From NCBI RefSeq assembly GCF_902616385.1, contig NZ_CACMSM010000001.1, positions 62,001 to 126,000 on the forward strand: DNA of 64,000 nt, given 5' to 3'. Each line of letters begins with the position of its first letter. Position 1 is the first letter of the stretch. Below, one piece after another: positions 9,132-18,734 of this stretch. Both the position numbers and the translations under genes were made by a program. The notes under the pieces are model-generated. The model was not told the DNA's origin, did not search any database, and was given only the letters and a program-made list of their open reading frames with translations. Origin of the DNA: an uncultured Prochlorococcus sp. (GTDB lineage Bacteria; Cyanobacteriota; Cyanobacteriia; PCC-6307; Cyanobiaceae).

Positions 9132-10094
9132 TCAATTTTGATTAGTACTGCTTATTGATCTAATTCTATAAATTGGACGACTTTGACTTTCATGATATGT
9201 CCTAATTAAAAGTTCGCTCAATAATCCAAAGCTAAATAATTGAACACCAGCAATTCCTATTATTAGTGCAAACATTAGCAACGGACGATTTCCAATTTCT
9301 TCACCCATTATTTTTAAAAATATCAAATAAGAACTCATTGCAAGGCTTATGAAAATACTTATAATTCCAACAAAACCAAATCCATACATTGGTCTTGTTA
9401 AAAATTTAGTCATAAACCAAACAGTTAGTAAATCCATTAAAACTCTAAAAGTTCTATCAATTCCATATTTACTTGATCCATATTGCCTGCTTCTATGATT
9501 TACTTTAATTTCTTTGATTCTTGCACCTTCAATATTTGCTAAAACGGGTAGAAATCTGTGAAGCTCTCCATACAATTTAATATCATCTATTATTTCTTTC
9601 TTAAAAGCCTTTAATGAGCATCCATAGTCATGTAACTTCAAACCTGTTACGTGAGCTATTAATTTATTCGCAATTTTTGATGGTATCTTCCTATTAATTA
9701 ATTTATCTTTTCTATCGAACCTCCACCCACAAATCAAATCATATCCATCATTAATTTCAGAAATTAATGTAGGAATATCATTTGGATCATTCTGTAAATC
9801 ACCATCCAAAGTAATGATAATATCACCTTTAGAATTATCAAAGCCGGCTGACATTGCTGCAGTTTGCCCATAATTTTTGCGAAGGGAAATTACTGACAAT
9901 TCTTTAATTTTGAGAGATAGTTCTCTCAATACTTGATAAGTATTATCTTTAGAACCATCATTGACAACAATCAATTCAAAATTAAATTTATTAAATGACA
10001 TTACATTTATAACTTCATCCAATAAAAAACCAATACTCTCACTTTCGTTGTAAACAGGAATAATAATAGAAATTAATTGTTTTATATCTGACAT
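9132..10094 (-). CDS. Family 2 glycosyltransferase, polyprenyl-phosphate sugar type
   Basis: The 320-residue protein has a GT-A domain at 7-230, with N45-D-G at the first nucleotide-binding site and the metal-binding DGD at 97-99 (LDGDLQNDP). It is followed by two C-terminal membrane helices, near 240-260 and 272-298. This architecture matches the DPM1/GtrB/ArnC group, which transfers a sugar from a nucleotide donor to a polyprenyl phosphate at the membrane. The actual sugar cannot be told from sequence. The gene lies on the minus strand between psaB and a convergent hypothetical gene and appears monocistronic. Confidence 0.88.
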   Translation of the reverse strand: MSDIKQLISIIIPVYNESESIGFLLDEVINVMSFNKFNFELIVVNDGSKDNTYQVLRELSLKIKELSVISLRKNYGQTAAMSAGFDNSKGDIIITLDGDLQNDPNDIPTLISEINDGYDLICGWRFDRKDKLINRKIPSKIANKLIAHVTGLKLHDYGCSLKAFKKEIIDDIKLYGELHRFLPVLANIEGARIKEIKVNHRSRQYGSSKYGIDRTFRVLMDLLTVWFMTKFLTRPMYGFGFVGIISIFISLAMSSYLIFLKIMGEEIGNRPLLMFALIIGIAGVQLFSFGLLSELLIRTYHESQSRPIYRIRSISSTNQN

Positions 10095-10149
10095 TTATAT
10101 TTGATGCTGTTTGTCTAATTTTAACTTAATTTAGAACATTAAAATCAAA

Positions 10150-10180
10150 CAAAAAAAAATCACCACAAATGTGGTGATTT
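10150..10180 (-). terminator. Rho-independent terminator of psaAB
   Basis: Read on the minus strand, AAATCACCAC (10180-10171), a four-base loop and GTGGTGATTT (10166-10157) form a perfect 10-bp stem. It continues into a run of T residues (complement of 10150-10159). It begins 18 bases after the psaB stop and is the clearest intrinsic terminator in the window. It also separates psaAB from the following glycosyltransferase gene. Confidence 0.92.
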
Positions 10181-10198
10181 GAATTATATAAGAAAAAA

Positions 10199-12427
10199 TT
10201 AACCAAACTTACCTGAAGTTGATGCAATAACAAATGCACCGAATGTAAGAATGTTACCAATCGTGAAATGTGCTAATCCAACTAATCTAGCTTGAACAAT
10301 TGATAGTGCAACTGGCTTGTCTCTCCAACCAACAAGATTAGCTATTGGAGTACGCTGATGTGCCCAAACTAATGTTTCAATTAATTCTTGCCAGTAACCA
10401 CGCCATGATATTAGGAACATGAAACCAGTAGCCCAAACTAAGTGGCCGAATAGGAACATCCACGCCCAAGGAGATAAGGAATTTACTCCGAATGGATTAT
10501 ATCCGTTGATAAGTTGAGCAGAGTTTAACCAGAGATAATCTCTGAACCAACCCATTAGATAAGTTCCTGATTCATTAAATTGTGCTACATTACCCTGCCA
10601 TATTGCTAGGTGCTTCCAATGCCAGTAAAAAGTTACCCATGCTAGTAAATTTAGTGCCCAGAACATAGCTAAGTACATAGCATCCCAAGATGAACTATCA
10701 CAAGTACCTCCACGTCCAGGTCCATCACAAGGGAATGCATAACCTAAATCTTTCTTATCAGGAATTAATTTTGTTCCTCTAGCATCAAGTGCACCTTTGA
10801 TAAGGATTAAAGCGGTTGTATGAAGACCTAAAGCAATAGCATGGTGAACTAAGAAATCTGCAGGACCAATAGGTAAGAATGCACTTAATGCATCTTGTCT
10901 ATTAATCAGATCCATCCAGTAATGATTACCTGGTAATGAATTAGCCGCGAGACTTGCTGAACTTGTAGGATCAGATAATAAAGCGTTAAAGCCGTACATC
11001 ATCTTACCTTGAGCAGCTTGAACAAATTGAGCAAAAACTGGCTCAATTAAAATTTGCTTTTCAGGATTACCGAAAGCTACAACAACGTCATTATGAACAT
11101 AAATGCCTAGAGTATGGAATCCAAGCAACATCGTTACCCAACTGAGATGACTTATCAAAGCTTCCTTAGTTCCAAGAACTCTTGCTAATACATTGTCTTT
11201 ATTTAATTCTGGATCGTAATCTCTTACAAAGAAAATAGCTCCATGTGCAAATGCACCAACCATCAAGAACATTGCTATGTACTGATGATGACTATATAAA
11301 GCAGATTGTGTAGTGTAATCCCTAGCAATAAAAGCATAAGAGGGAAGTGCACCCATGTGTTGCGCTACAAGAGAAGTTGCGACGCCGAGTGATGCCAATG
11401 CTAGTCCAAGTTGGAAATGTAATGAATTATTTACAGTTTCATATATTCCATCATGGTTAATTCCGAAACTACCTTTATGGGGATCATTAGGGTGTCTTGT
11501 ATTATGAGCTTCTGTAATTTCTTTGAGGCTATGACCAATACCAAAAGTATTTCTGTACATATGACCAGCAATTACAAAAACTGTACCAATTGCTATATGG
11601 TGATGCGCAATATCGGTAAGCCATAATGCTTCACTTTGAGGATGAAGACCACCTAAGAAAGTAAAGATTGCTGTTCCAGCTCCTTCAGCAGTTCCAAATA
11701 CTTGATCTAAAGAATCAGGATTTTGAGCATAAGCTCCCCAGTTTAAAGTAAAGAAAGGAGCTAATCCTGCTGGGTGTGGAAGCACTGTTAACCAGTTATC
11801 CCAACCTACATGCTGTCCTCTTGATTCAGGTATAGCAACATGAACCAAATGACCTGTCCAAGCGATACTACTAAAACCAAACAAGACGGCTAAATGATGA
11901 TTTAATCTTGACTCTGCATTTTTAAACCAAGCTAGAGAAGGTCTGAATTTTGGCTGCAAGTGTAACCAACCTGCAAATAGAGTCCAACAAGCCAAAATAC
12001 TCATAAATATTGAAGCTTGGAAGAGTTGCTCATTAGTTCTCATTCCAATTGTGTACCACCAATGGTAGAGACCTGAGTAAGCTATATTTACTGGACCACT
12101 AGCACCAGCTTGTGTCATTGCTTCTGTGATACCTGATCCAAAGTGAGGATCCCAAATAGCATGAGCAATAGGACGAACGTGTGTTGGATCAAGTACAAAT
12201 TGCTCGAAGTTACCTTGCCAAGCAATATGAAATAAGTTACCAGCTACCCAGAGGGCGATTATTGCTAGATGACCAAAATGTGTAGAGAAAAGCTTCTGAT
12301 AAAGCTTTTCTTCGGTCATACCATCATGACTTTCAAAGTCATGAGCGGTAGCTATTCCGTACCATATTCGTCGGGTTGTAGGGTCCTGAGCTAGACCCTG
12401 GTTAAATGATGGAAATTTTGTTGCCAT
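10199..12427 (-). CDS. psaB: Photosystem I P700 chlorophyll a apoprotein A2
   Basis: PsaB is one half of the photosystem I core heterodimer in the thylakoid membrane, binding half of P700, antenna chlorophylls, phylloquinone and, jointly with PsaA, the [4Fe-4S] centre FX. The 742-residue length and eleven hydrophobic helices with many paired His residues are typical. The FX ligands lie in [10 protein letters not shown], followed by DSSSWDAMY. It follows psaA after 27 bases, and a strong terminator lies just downstream, so psaA and psaB form one transcript. Confidence 0.99.
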
Positions 12428-12454
12428 TGAATTAAAAAGGTGAAGTTCAGGTAA

Positions 12455-14758
12455 TTAGCCCAGGCCGAAAAGGCGAGCATGGAAGAAAGCCCATGTGGTA
12501 GCAATACCACCGACAAGGAAGTGTGTTACACCTACTGCTCTACCCTGAGTGATAGATAAAGCTCTTGGTTGAATGGTTGGAGCAACTTTAAGTTTGTTAT
12601 GTGCCCAAACAATTGATTCGAATAATTCTTGCCAATATCCGCGTCCACTGAAAAGGAACATTAAGCTAAATGCCCAAATGAAGTGAGCTCCTAAGAACAT
12701 CAAACCATACATACTTATGGATTGACCATAACTTGTTAATACTTGAGAAGCTTGCGCCCAAAGGAAATCTCTTAACCAACCATTAATAGTAATGGAGCTT
12801 TGTGCGAAATTACCACCAGTAAGTCCCCAAACATCACTCTGCATTTTCCAAGAGAAGTGGAAAATAACTATTGATAAACAGTTATACATCCAGAAAAGTG
12901 CCAAGAACACGTGATCCCATGAAGAAACTTGACATGTACCACCTCTTCCAGGCCCATCACAAGGGAATCTAAATCCTAAAGAAGCTTTGTCAGGGATCAA
13001 CCTTGAGCTTCGTGCATAGAGTACACCTTTAAGAAGTATCAAAACAGTTACATGGATTTGGAAAGCATGAATATGATGAATCATTAAATCAGCTGTCCCT
13101 AATGTTATTGGAGCTATAGCAACTTTTCCGCCAACTTCTACTAAACTTCCATTAAAAACTTCACTTAAAGCTTTGTGAGGTAGAGCTTCTGCAGTACCTG
13201 CTAAAAGAGAAGTGCCAACAGCAGATGCTTGAATACTCTGTACCCATTGAGCAAAGATTGGCTGAAGTTGGATTGCTGAATCACTAAACATATCTTGGGG
13301 TCTACCCAGAGCTCTCATAGTATCGTTATGAATATAGAGTCCAAAACTATGGAATCCTAACCACATACATACCCAGTTCAAGTGACTGATTAAAGCATCT
13401 CTGGCCTTAAGAATTCTGTCTAATACATTATCAATATGTTTTGCTGGATCGTAATCTCTAACCATTGCAATTCCAGCATGCGCACCTGCTCCAACTATGA
13501 ATAATCCACCTATCCACATGTGATGTGTAAATAATCCAAGAACTGTCATATAGTCAGTCGCTATATAAGGATATGGAGGCATCGCATACATGTGATGTGA
13601 TACGAGTATACTTATCGATCCAAGCATCGCTAAGTTTACAGACAGCTGAGCGTGTCTACTTTCTGCCATAAACTCAAAAAGACCTTGATGACCTTTAGGA
13701 GCAGGGAATAATATTGGGTCTCCTTGTTGTGAATCTAATATTTCTTTCATACTATGGCCAATACCATAATTGGTTCTGTACATATGACCACCGATTATTG
13801 CTATTACTCCAAAAGCTAAATGATGATGAGAAACATCAGTCATCCATAAACTTCCTGTAACAGGGTTAAGTCCACCTTTAAAAGTAAGGAAGTCTGAGAA
13901 AGCTAGCCAATTTAAACTAAAGAAATTGCCTGTACCACTTGCTAGTCCAGGAAATATCTGTCCAATAATTTGTGGATCGCAGAGTTGATGTGGCATAGGC
14001 ATATCTGCAATAGTTGCTATCTCTTTGCCATTTATAACTAAAGGAGAGCCTGCATCAATGGCATCTAAAAGAGCTGCAGTAGGAGCTCCGATATGAATAC
14101 AATGACCAGCCCATGCTAAAGATCCTAGTCCTACTAAACCAGCTATATGGTGGTTAAGCATAGACTCAATATCTTGGAACCACTCCATTTTTGGAGCAGC
14201 TTTGTGATAATGAAAAATTCCAGCATGGAGCATAAGTGCAGCCATTACTACAGCACCTATTGCTAAAGCCATCAGTTCACTCTCATTAGTGATTCCCCAT
14301 GCTCGCCACATGTGAAATATTCCTGAACTAATTTGAATACCATTGTAGTTAGCACCAAGATCAGCATTAAGCATTTCTTGACCAACGATTGCCCATACTT
14401 GCTGAGCTCCGGGTTTGACATGAGTTGGGTCAGCTAACCAACCTGAGTAATTAGAAAATCTTGCTCCATGGAAAAATGCAGCACTCATCCATATAAAGAT
14501 GACTGCAAGATGTCCAAAATGAGCTGAAAAGATTTTTCTTGTCGCTTCTTCAGCATCGCCTGTATGCACATCAAAATCATGTGCGTCAGCATGCAAGTTC
14601 CAGATCCAAGTTGTAGTTTTTGGACCTTTAGATAATTTACTTGACCAGAAACCTGGCTTATCTAATTTGGCAAAATCAATTGGTCTCGGATCGGCCTTAA
14701 CAGGATCCTCCAAAACTTTTTTGTTTTTTTCTCCACTTTCTGGTGGGCTGATGGTCAT
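12455..14758 (-). CDS. psaA: Photosystem I P700 chlorophyll a apoprotein A1
   Basis: PsaA pairs with PsaB to form the reaction-centre core. The 767-residue protein has the expected polar N-terminus (about 70 residues), then His-rich membrane helices. The FX-binding [10 protein letters not shown] is followed by QVSSWDH, and the C-terminus [12 protein letters not shown] is typical. It is the first gene of psaAB. The 334-base region upstream, before the divergent cobalamin gene, must contain its promoter, and a short palindrome is seen there at 14894-14908. Confidence 0.99.
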   Translation of the reverse strand: MTISPPESGEKNKKVLEDPVKADPRPIDFAKLDKPGFWSSKLSKGPKTTTWIWNLHADAHDFDVHTGDAEEATRKIFSAHFGHLAVIFIWMSAAFFHGARFSNYSGWLADPTHVKPGAQQVWAIVGQEMLNADLGANYNGIQISSGIFHMWRAWGITNESELMALAIGAVVMAALMLHAGIFHYHKAAPKMEWFQDIESMLNHHIAGLVGLGSLAWAGHCIHIGAPTAALLDAIDAGSPLVINGKEIATIADMPMPHQLCDPQIIGQIFPGLASGTGNFFSLNWLAFSDFLTFKGGLNPVTGSLWMTDVSHHHLAFGVIAIIGGHMYRTNYGIGHSMKEILDSQQGDPILFPAPKGHQGLFEFMAESRHAQLSVNLAMLGSISILVSHHMYAMPPYPYIATDYMTVLGLFTHHMWIGGLFIVGAGAHAGIAMVRDYDPAKHIDNVLDRILKARDALISHLNWVCMWLGFHSFGLYIHNDTMRALGRPQDMFSDSAIQLQPIFAQWVQSIQASAVGTSLLAGTAEALPHKALSEVFNGSLVEVGGKVAIAPITLGTADLMIHHIHAFQIHVTVLILLKGVLYARSSRLIPDKASLGFRFPCDGPGRGGTCQVSSWDHVFLALFWMYNCLSIVIFHFSWKMQSDVWGLTGGNFAQSSITINGWLRDFLWAQASQVLTSYGQSISMYGLMFLGAHFIWAFSLMFLFSGRGYWQELFESIVWAHNKLKVAPTIQPRALSITQGRAVGVTHFLVGGIATTWAFFHARLFGLG

Positions 14759-15092
14759 CTAGCACCTCGAAAATAATTGACATTAAAGCCGATTGATCGG
14801 ATCTTGAACCTATATTTAATGATAATGTTCAAGAAAACGAATCCTTCGTGACTTTAGATATTCGTTTCAAAAATAATAAGGCAAAGATTCTTTCGTTATG
14901 CATTAACGTAACAAATGTTCTAATGATTGTTACTATATGAATATTTTGTTAAATTCTTGTCTATGACTAAATTATGAGTATTTTTACCCAAATTTTATAA
15001 AAATTTCTTAAATTTTTTTTTATATTTCAAAGAAAAGTTTTTGAAACAAGCGACAGGATATAATTTCAAAGTTACGATCAAAAGTTTCTAAT
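14759..15092. promoter_or_regulatory. Divergent psaA / CbiG-CobJ intergenic region with CGTTA-N5-TAACG palindrome
   Basis: This is 334 bases without a supportable gene. It contains a perfect 5-5-5 inverted repeat, CGTTATGCATTAACG, at 14894-14908, about 136 bases upstream of the psaA start. Redox and light regulators such as RpaB act on photosystem I promoters in other cyanobacteria, but this element is an inverted repeat, not the direct HLR1 repeat, so I do not assign a factor. Exact promoter elements cannot be fixed from sequence alone. Confidence 0.35.
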
Positions 15093-16895
15093 GTGAAAGG
15101 CATTGCGATAGGTCTATCTAATAATTCAAAAGAAATTTTAAAAAGGCTTAAAAAAACCAAGTTTGTCAAAGAAATATATATTGGAGGTTCTTCAAATGAG
15201 GTTGAAAAGGACAATGAACCTATTCAAGTACAAAAACCTAGGGAAATCCTACAAAAAAAATGGCCGGAGATAGATTTAATAATTTTTATAGGCTCAATTG
15301 CTGCATCAATACGAATAATAAATGCATTTTTAACCTCTAAAGATCAAGATCCAGGAGTAATAGTTATAGATAACAAATGTTCCAAGATAGTCCCTTTAAT
15401 TGGCTTACATCAGTCAAATACGAAAAATATTGCATTTCAAATTGCTAATTTACTTGGTGGCGAAATAATAGAAACTAATAATTCCAATGATCAAAGCTTC
15501 TTAAATCTTGATGCATTTGGGAATCAATGGGGTTGGAAAAGATCTGGCAACATAAAGGATTGGTCAAAAATAGTAATAAAACAAGCTAAGAACAAAGAAA
15601 TATTTTGCAAACAATTATCTGGTAATAGTTTATGGAAAAATTCAGAATCAGGGGAGATTATTAATCAAATCAATGAAAAAGAAATTAAAAAACCAGATTC
15701 AACATTTCATGTGAGTATATTCGAAAATCATGAAACAACTTGGCACCCGCCAGTATTATGGATTGGCATTGGATGTGAAAGAAATACAAGCAAAGAATTA
15801 ATAGCAAATTCTTTAAATAATTTTTTAGAATCGAGGAATTTATCCAAGTATTCAATTGCGGGACTTGCAACAGTGGATATTAAAAAAGATGAGAAAGGAA
15901 TTTTAGAACTTGCTGAAGAAAAAAACTTGCCTTTAAAGTTTTTTAGTAAAGAAGATCTTTCAACAATAATTGTTCCAAATCCTTCAAGTATTGTAGAAAA
16001 GGAAATTGGCACCCCTTCTGTAGCGGAAGCCTCTTGCTTACTCGCCGCAGGAGAAGAATCAAAATTATTAGAGGAAAAAAGAATTTTTAAAAATCAATCT
16101 GGGGCAGTAACTATAGCTATTGCAGAATCAAAAAATCAATATAATCCAACCCATGGCGAAATACATATTATTGGAAGTGGTCCTGGTGATATCTCCTTCA
16201 TAACCAGTAATGCAAAAAAAGCACTTTCAAGATGTACTGTTTGGATCGGATACAAAATGTATTTAGATTTAATTAAGTCCTTAAAAAGAAGTGACCAAGT
16301 TTTAATTGAAAGTAAACTTACTGAAGAAGAAGAGAGATGCAGTAAAGCAATTAAACTAGCTGAGGAAGGAATAAAAGTGGCTTTAATTTCTTCAGGTGAA
16401 TCTGGATTTTATGGCATGGCAGGTTTACTTTTAGAATTACTTCAAAAAATCAAAAAAGAATATAGACCTTACTTTGAAGTACATCCAGGTATAAGTAGTG
16501 TTCAATTAGCGGCTGCGATTAGTGGAGCACCACTAATGAATGACTTTTGTTCAGTAAGCTTAAGCGATAAATTAACTCCATGGTCTTTAATAAAAAAAAG
16601 AATTGAAGGAGCTCTTGTGGGTGACTTTGTAATAGCTTTATTTAATCCTCAATCCATTGAAAGAAATTGGCAGCTAAAAAGTGTAATAGACAAATGTTTA
16701 CAATCTAGGGATGGTAATACTCCAGTTTTAATAGCTAGACAAGTGGGGAGAGAAAAGCAAACCAAAAAATTTTTTACTTTAAACACCATTCCTTTTAAAG
16801 AGATTGATATGTTATCAATAATTATTATTGGCAATTCTCAAACAACTTTAGTTGACGAAATATTTCTCACTCCCAGAGGATATTTACAAAATTAA
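15093..16895 (+). CDS. cobJ: CbiG-CobJ/CbiH fusion: cobalamin ring contraction and C17 methylation
   Basis: The 600-residue protein joins two steps of corrin synthesis. Residues 1-230 resemble the N-terminal and middle parts of CbiG (cobalt-precorrin-5A hydrolase), and 205-330 contain the CbiG C-terminal domain (WIGIGCERN, ASCLLAAG). Residues 350-600 are a CobJ/CbiH methyltransferase beginning IHIIGSGPGD, with the SAM-binding SSGESGFYGMAG and later FNPQS motif. It uses a GTG start; the overlapping ATG at 15091 runs straight into TGA. Prochlorococcus makes a cobalamin-type cofactor, and a second cobalamin gene (CobO-like) lies at 47451-48611. Confidence 0.9.
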   Translation: MKGIAIGLSNNSKEILKRLKKTKFVKEIYIGGSSNEVEKDNEPIQVQKPREILQKKWPEIDLIIFIGSIAASIRIINAFLTSKDQDPGVIVIDNKCSKIVPLIGLHQSNTKNIAFQIANLLGGEIIETNNSNDQSFLNLDAFGNQWGWKRSGNIKDWSKIVIKQAKNKEIFCKQLSGNSLWKNSESGEIINQINEKEIKKPDSTFHVSIFENHETTWHPPVLWIGIGCERNTSKELIANSLNNFLESRNLSKYSIAGLATVDIKKDEKGILELAEEKNLPLKFFSKEDLSTIIVPNPSSIVEKEIGTPSVAEASCLLAAGEESKLLEEKRIFKNQSGAVTIAIAESKNQYNPTHGEIHIIGSGPGDISFITSNAKKALSRCTVWIGYKMYLDLIKSLKRSDQVLIESKLTEEEERCSKAIKLAEEGIKVALISSGESGFYGMAGLLLELLQKIKKEYRPYFEVHPGISSVQLAAAISGAPLMNDFCSVSLSDKLTPWSLIKKRIEGALVGDFVIALFNPQSIERNWQLKSVIDKCLQSRDGNTPVLIARQVGREKQTKKFFTLNTIPFKEIDMLSIIIIGNSQTTLVDEIFLTPRGYLQN

Positions 16896-16916
16896 GTTTA
16901 GATAATCTGTAATTTT

Positions 16917-16938
16917 ATAAATAGAATTTATTTTTTTT
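16917..16938 (+). terminator. Possible weak intrinsic terminator after cobJ
   Basis: ATAAAT-AGA-ATTTAT (16917-16931) forms a short AT-only stem followed by seven T residues. It is 22 bases after the cobJ stop and before the next gene. The stem has no G-C pair, so this is only a weak candidate. Confidence 0.35.
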
Positions 16939-16996
16939 CTTTGCTTTTTCTTTATAACAATACTAATCTTTTATAATAATCACATAGGAAAATTTA

Positions 16997-17785
16997 TTGA
17001 AAAATATTGGTTTAATTTTGTTTGACATTGATGGGGTAATCCGCAGCGTAGAAAATAGCTACAGACTTTCATTAAAAAAAACAGTTTACAAATTTTCCGG
17101 ATGGGAGCCAAGTTATTTAGATATTGATAATGCAAAAAATGAGGGGATCTGGAATAATGACTGGGATTTAAGTTTAGAACTTATAAAAAGATGTATAAAA
17201 AAAGAGAAGTTAAACCTTAAAATTCCTCCCAGAGAGGAAATAGTAAAATGTTTTGAAGAGTTTTACTTTGGTGGAGATCCAAATAAAGATAGTAAATATT
17301 GGTCTGGTTACATTACAAATGAGGAGTTATTAGTTGATAAAAAGTTTTTTGATTTAATTCAAGGTAATGGAATAGTCTGGGGTTTTGTTAGTGGTGCAGA
17401 GTCTGCTTCTGCAAAATTTGTTTTAGAAAAAAGACTTGGACTAAAATCACCACCATTAATATCTATGGGAGATGCCCCTGAAAAGCCTAATCCTAAAGGT
17501 TTTATTAACTTATCAAAAAAACTTATTGGAGATAAACTTGGCGAATCAAATATTCCTATTGCATATGTAGGAGATACTATTGCAGATATAAATACAGTTA
17601 TAAACGCTAGAAAAGAAATACCATCTCAGAAATTCATAAGTATCGGAATAGCACCACCTCATTTACATTTAAATTCTCGATTAAAAGAACGTAATTCTTA
17701 CGAAACAAATCTTAGAAATGCAGGCGCTGACCTGATTTTAAATTCTATTTATGACCTTAAAGATATTAATCTTGACTTGATTTAA
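16997..17785 (+). CDS. HAD-superfamily IA phosphatase (TIGR01548-like)
   Basis: The 262-residue protein carries the HAD nucleophile motif DIDGVIRS (D10 and D12), a motif II serine/threonine region (FVSGAESA) and motif IV (YVGDTIADI), so it should be a phosphohydrolase. The sequence immediately after DIDGV (SYRLSLKKT) resembles the TIGR01548 hypothetical subgroup, which is a family recognition from memory. The start is TTG at 16997, with AGGA about 10 bases upstream; there is no earlier in-frame ATG that fits the motif spacing. Its substrate is unknown. Confidence 0.82.
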   Translation: MKNIGLILFDIDGVIRSVENSYRLSLKKTVYKFSGWEPSYLDIDNAKNEGIWNNDWDLSLELIKRCIKKEKLNLKIPPREEIVKCFEEFYFGGDPNKDSKYWSGYITNEELLVDKKFFDLIQGNGIVWGFVSGAESASAKFVLEKRLGLKSPPLISMGDAPEKPNPKGFINLSKKLIGDKLGESNIPIAYVGDTIADINTVINARKEIPSQKFISIGIAPPHLHLNSRLKERNSYETNLRNAGADLILNSIYDLKDINLDLI

Positions 17786-17900
17786 AACAAATATTAATTA
17801 AAAATTTTCTAAATAAATCACGAAGAGGGAGTTATCTGGTTTAGATCAAAATAGCGCTCTATGACAATAATTGAGACGAATAAAAATGTTTTATCAGTAT

Positions 17901-17923
17901 AAATATCCCCTTAAATATCCCTT
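17901..17923 (+). repeat. Pair of AAATATCCC(C/-)TT repeats upstream of the secreted ORF
   Basis: Two near-identical units, AAATATCCCCTT and AAATATCCCTTA, lie directly next to each other with their ATCCC cores 12 bases apart (17905 and 17917). The same core recurs five times after the neighbouring broken ORF, at 18386-18459. The pair sits 35 bases upstream of the ATG at 17958, so a regulatory role is possible. Confidence 0.6.
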
Positions 17924-17957
17924 ATAATTAGTTAGATTAATTTGAATAAATTTATAA

Positions 17958-18336
17958 ATGTTCAACTTTAAAAGAGTAAATACTCTTCTATTTATTTTTT
18001 TATAGTGCACGCATAATATCGATACCTAATGCTGCTCATGCGCAATGTAAACAGTGGCGAGATAATCAAGGAACCAGTCATACCTATTGCAAGTTTGGGG
18101 ATCAAATCGATTACCAAAGAAGATTTAGAAATGGCACTAGAACAAAAGAACTTTGCTATGAATATGCTAGTCAAACTGATTGCAATTACTATACAAATGG
18201 AATGCGGGTAGAGACATGCACTTATTCAAGTTTTGGCACACGTTGTAGGCAAGTAAATTCATCTCTTCAACTTCCTGCTATTCCTGCTCTTCCTGGTCTT
18301 CCTCCTTTACCATCTTTGCCATCTTTAGGTTTATAG
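17958..18336 (+). pseudogene. Frameshifted small secreted Cys-rich protein
   Basis: An ATG at 17958 opens a signal-peptide-like start (MFNFKRVNTLLFIF) but hits TAG at 18003. The reading frame one base over is open from 17980 to a TAG at 18334-18336 and encodes ISIPNAAHA followed by Q-C, which looks like a signal-peptidase site (AHA|Q). A mature part of about 97 residues with six Cys follows, then a Leu/Pro-rich tail (LPAIPALPGLPPLPSLPS). Removing one T from the T7 run at 17995-18001 joins both parts into a 125-residue secreted protein. The second frame has no usable start codon of its own. It is either a real pseudogene, a slippage-dependent gene or a sequencing error. No family is recognised. 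Confidence 0.7.
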
Positions 18337-18381
18337 TTATTTATTTCTTCAATAACTGCAAAGAAGATAATTAATAGATTT

Positions 18382-18459
18382 AAATATCCCTAATTTTTTT
18401 ATAATTGATCCCCTGCTTTATCCCCTAACAAGTAAAAAATATCCCCTTCTTTATCCCCT
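18382..18459 (+). repeat. Five spaced ATCCC(C)T repeats
   Basis: The core ATCCCCT (first copy ATCCCT) occurs at 18386, 18408, 18420, 18441 and 18453. Spacings alternate 22, 12, 21, 12 bases, so the copies fall into pairs 12 apart, with pairs about 33 bases apart. Several copies share flanks, as in CTTTATCCCCTAA at 18416 and 18449. The block is between the broken secreted ORF and tRNA-Ser. No protein-coding content is seen in 18337-18585. Confidence 0.65.
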
Positions 18460-18585
18460 AAATCTTTAAAACTCTGAGATACGATATGAACCTTCTTGAT
18501 ACTAATGATTTCTCAATAATGTTTTATAGCAAGTCATATGAGCATTTTTAGAACTATATGAACCTTTCTGAAACCGAATAATTAC

Positions 18586-18673
18586 GGAGAGGGAGGGATT
18601 CGAACCCTCGACAAAAGTTACCTCCTGTAACTCCTTAGCAGGGAGCCGCTTTCAACCACTCAGCCACCTCTCC
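18586..18673 (-). tRNA. tRNA-Ser (GCU anticodon)
   Basis: On the minus strand the 88-base sequence folds into a class II tRNA. The acceptor GGAGAGG pairs with CCTCTCC, the D arm is GCTGAGTGG..., the anticodon loop is CTGCTAA with anticodon GCT, a long variable arm follows (GTTACAGGAGGTAAC region), and the T loop is GGGTTCGAATCCC. The long variable arm and GCT anticodon identify serine (AGC/AGU codons). CCA is not encoded. Confidence 0.95.
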
Positions 18674-18734
18674 AGTTCTTATACATTATCAATTTTTCTG
18701 CAAACATTCAAAATTTTTTATTTAATCGAAATGT

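Noticed and set aside
18029-18211. 60-residue plus-strand ORF in the region of the broken secreted protein
   Set aside because: It is in a third frame. The adjacent frame shows the Cys pattern and signal-peptidase-like site, which explains the sequence better.
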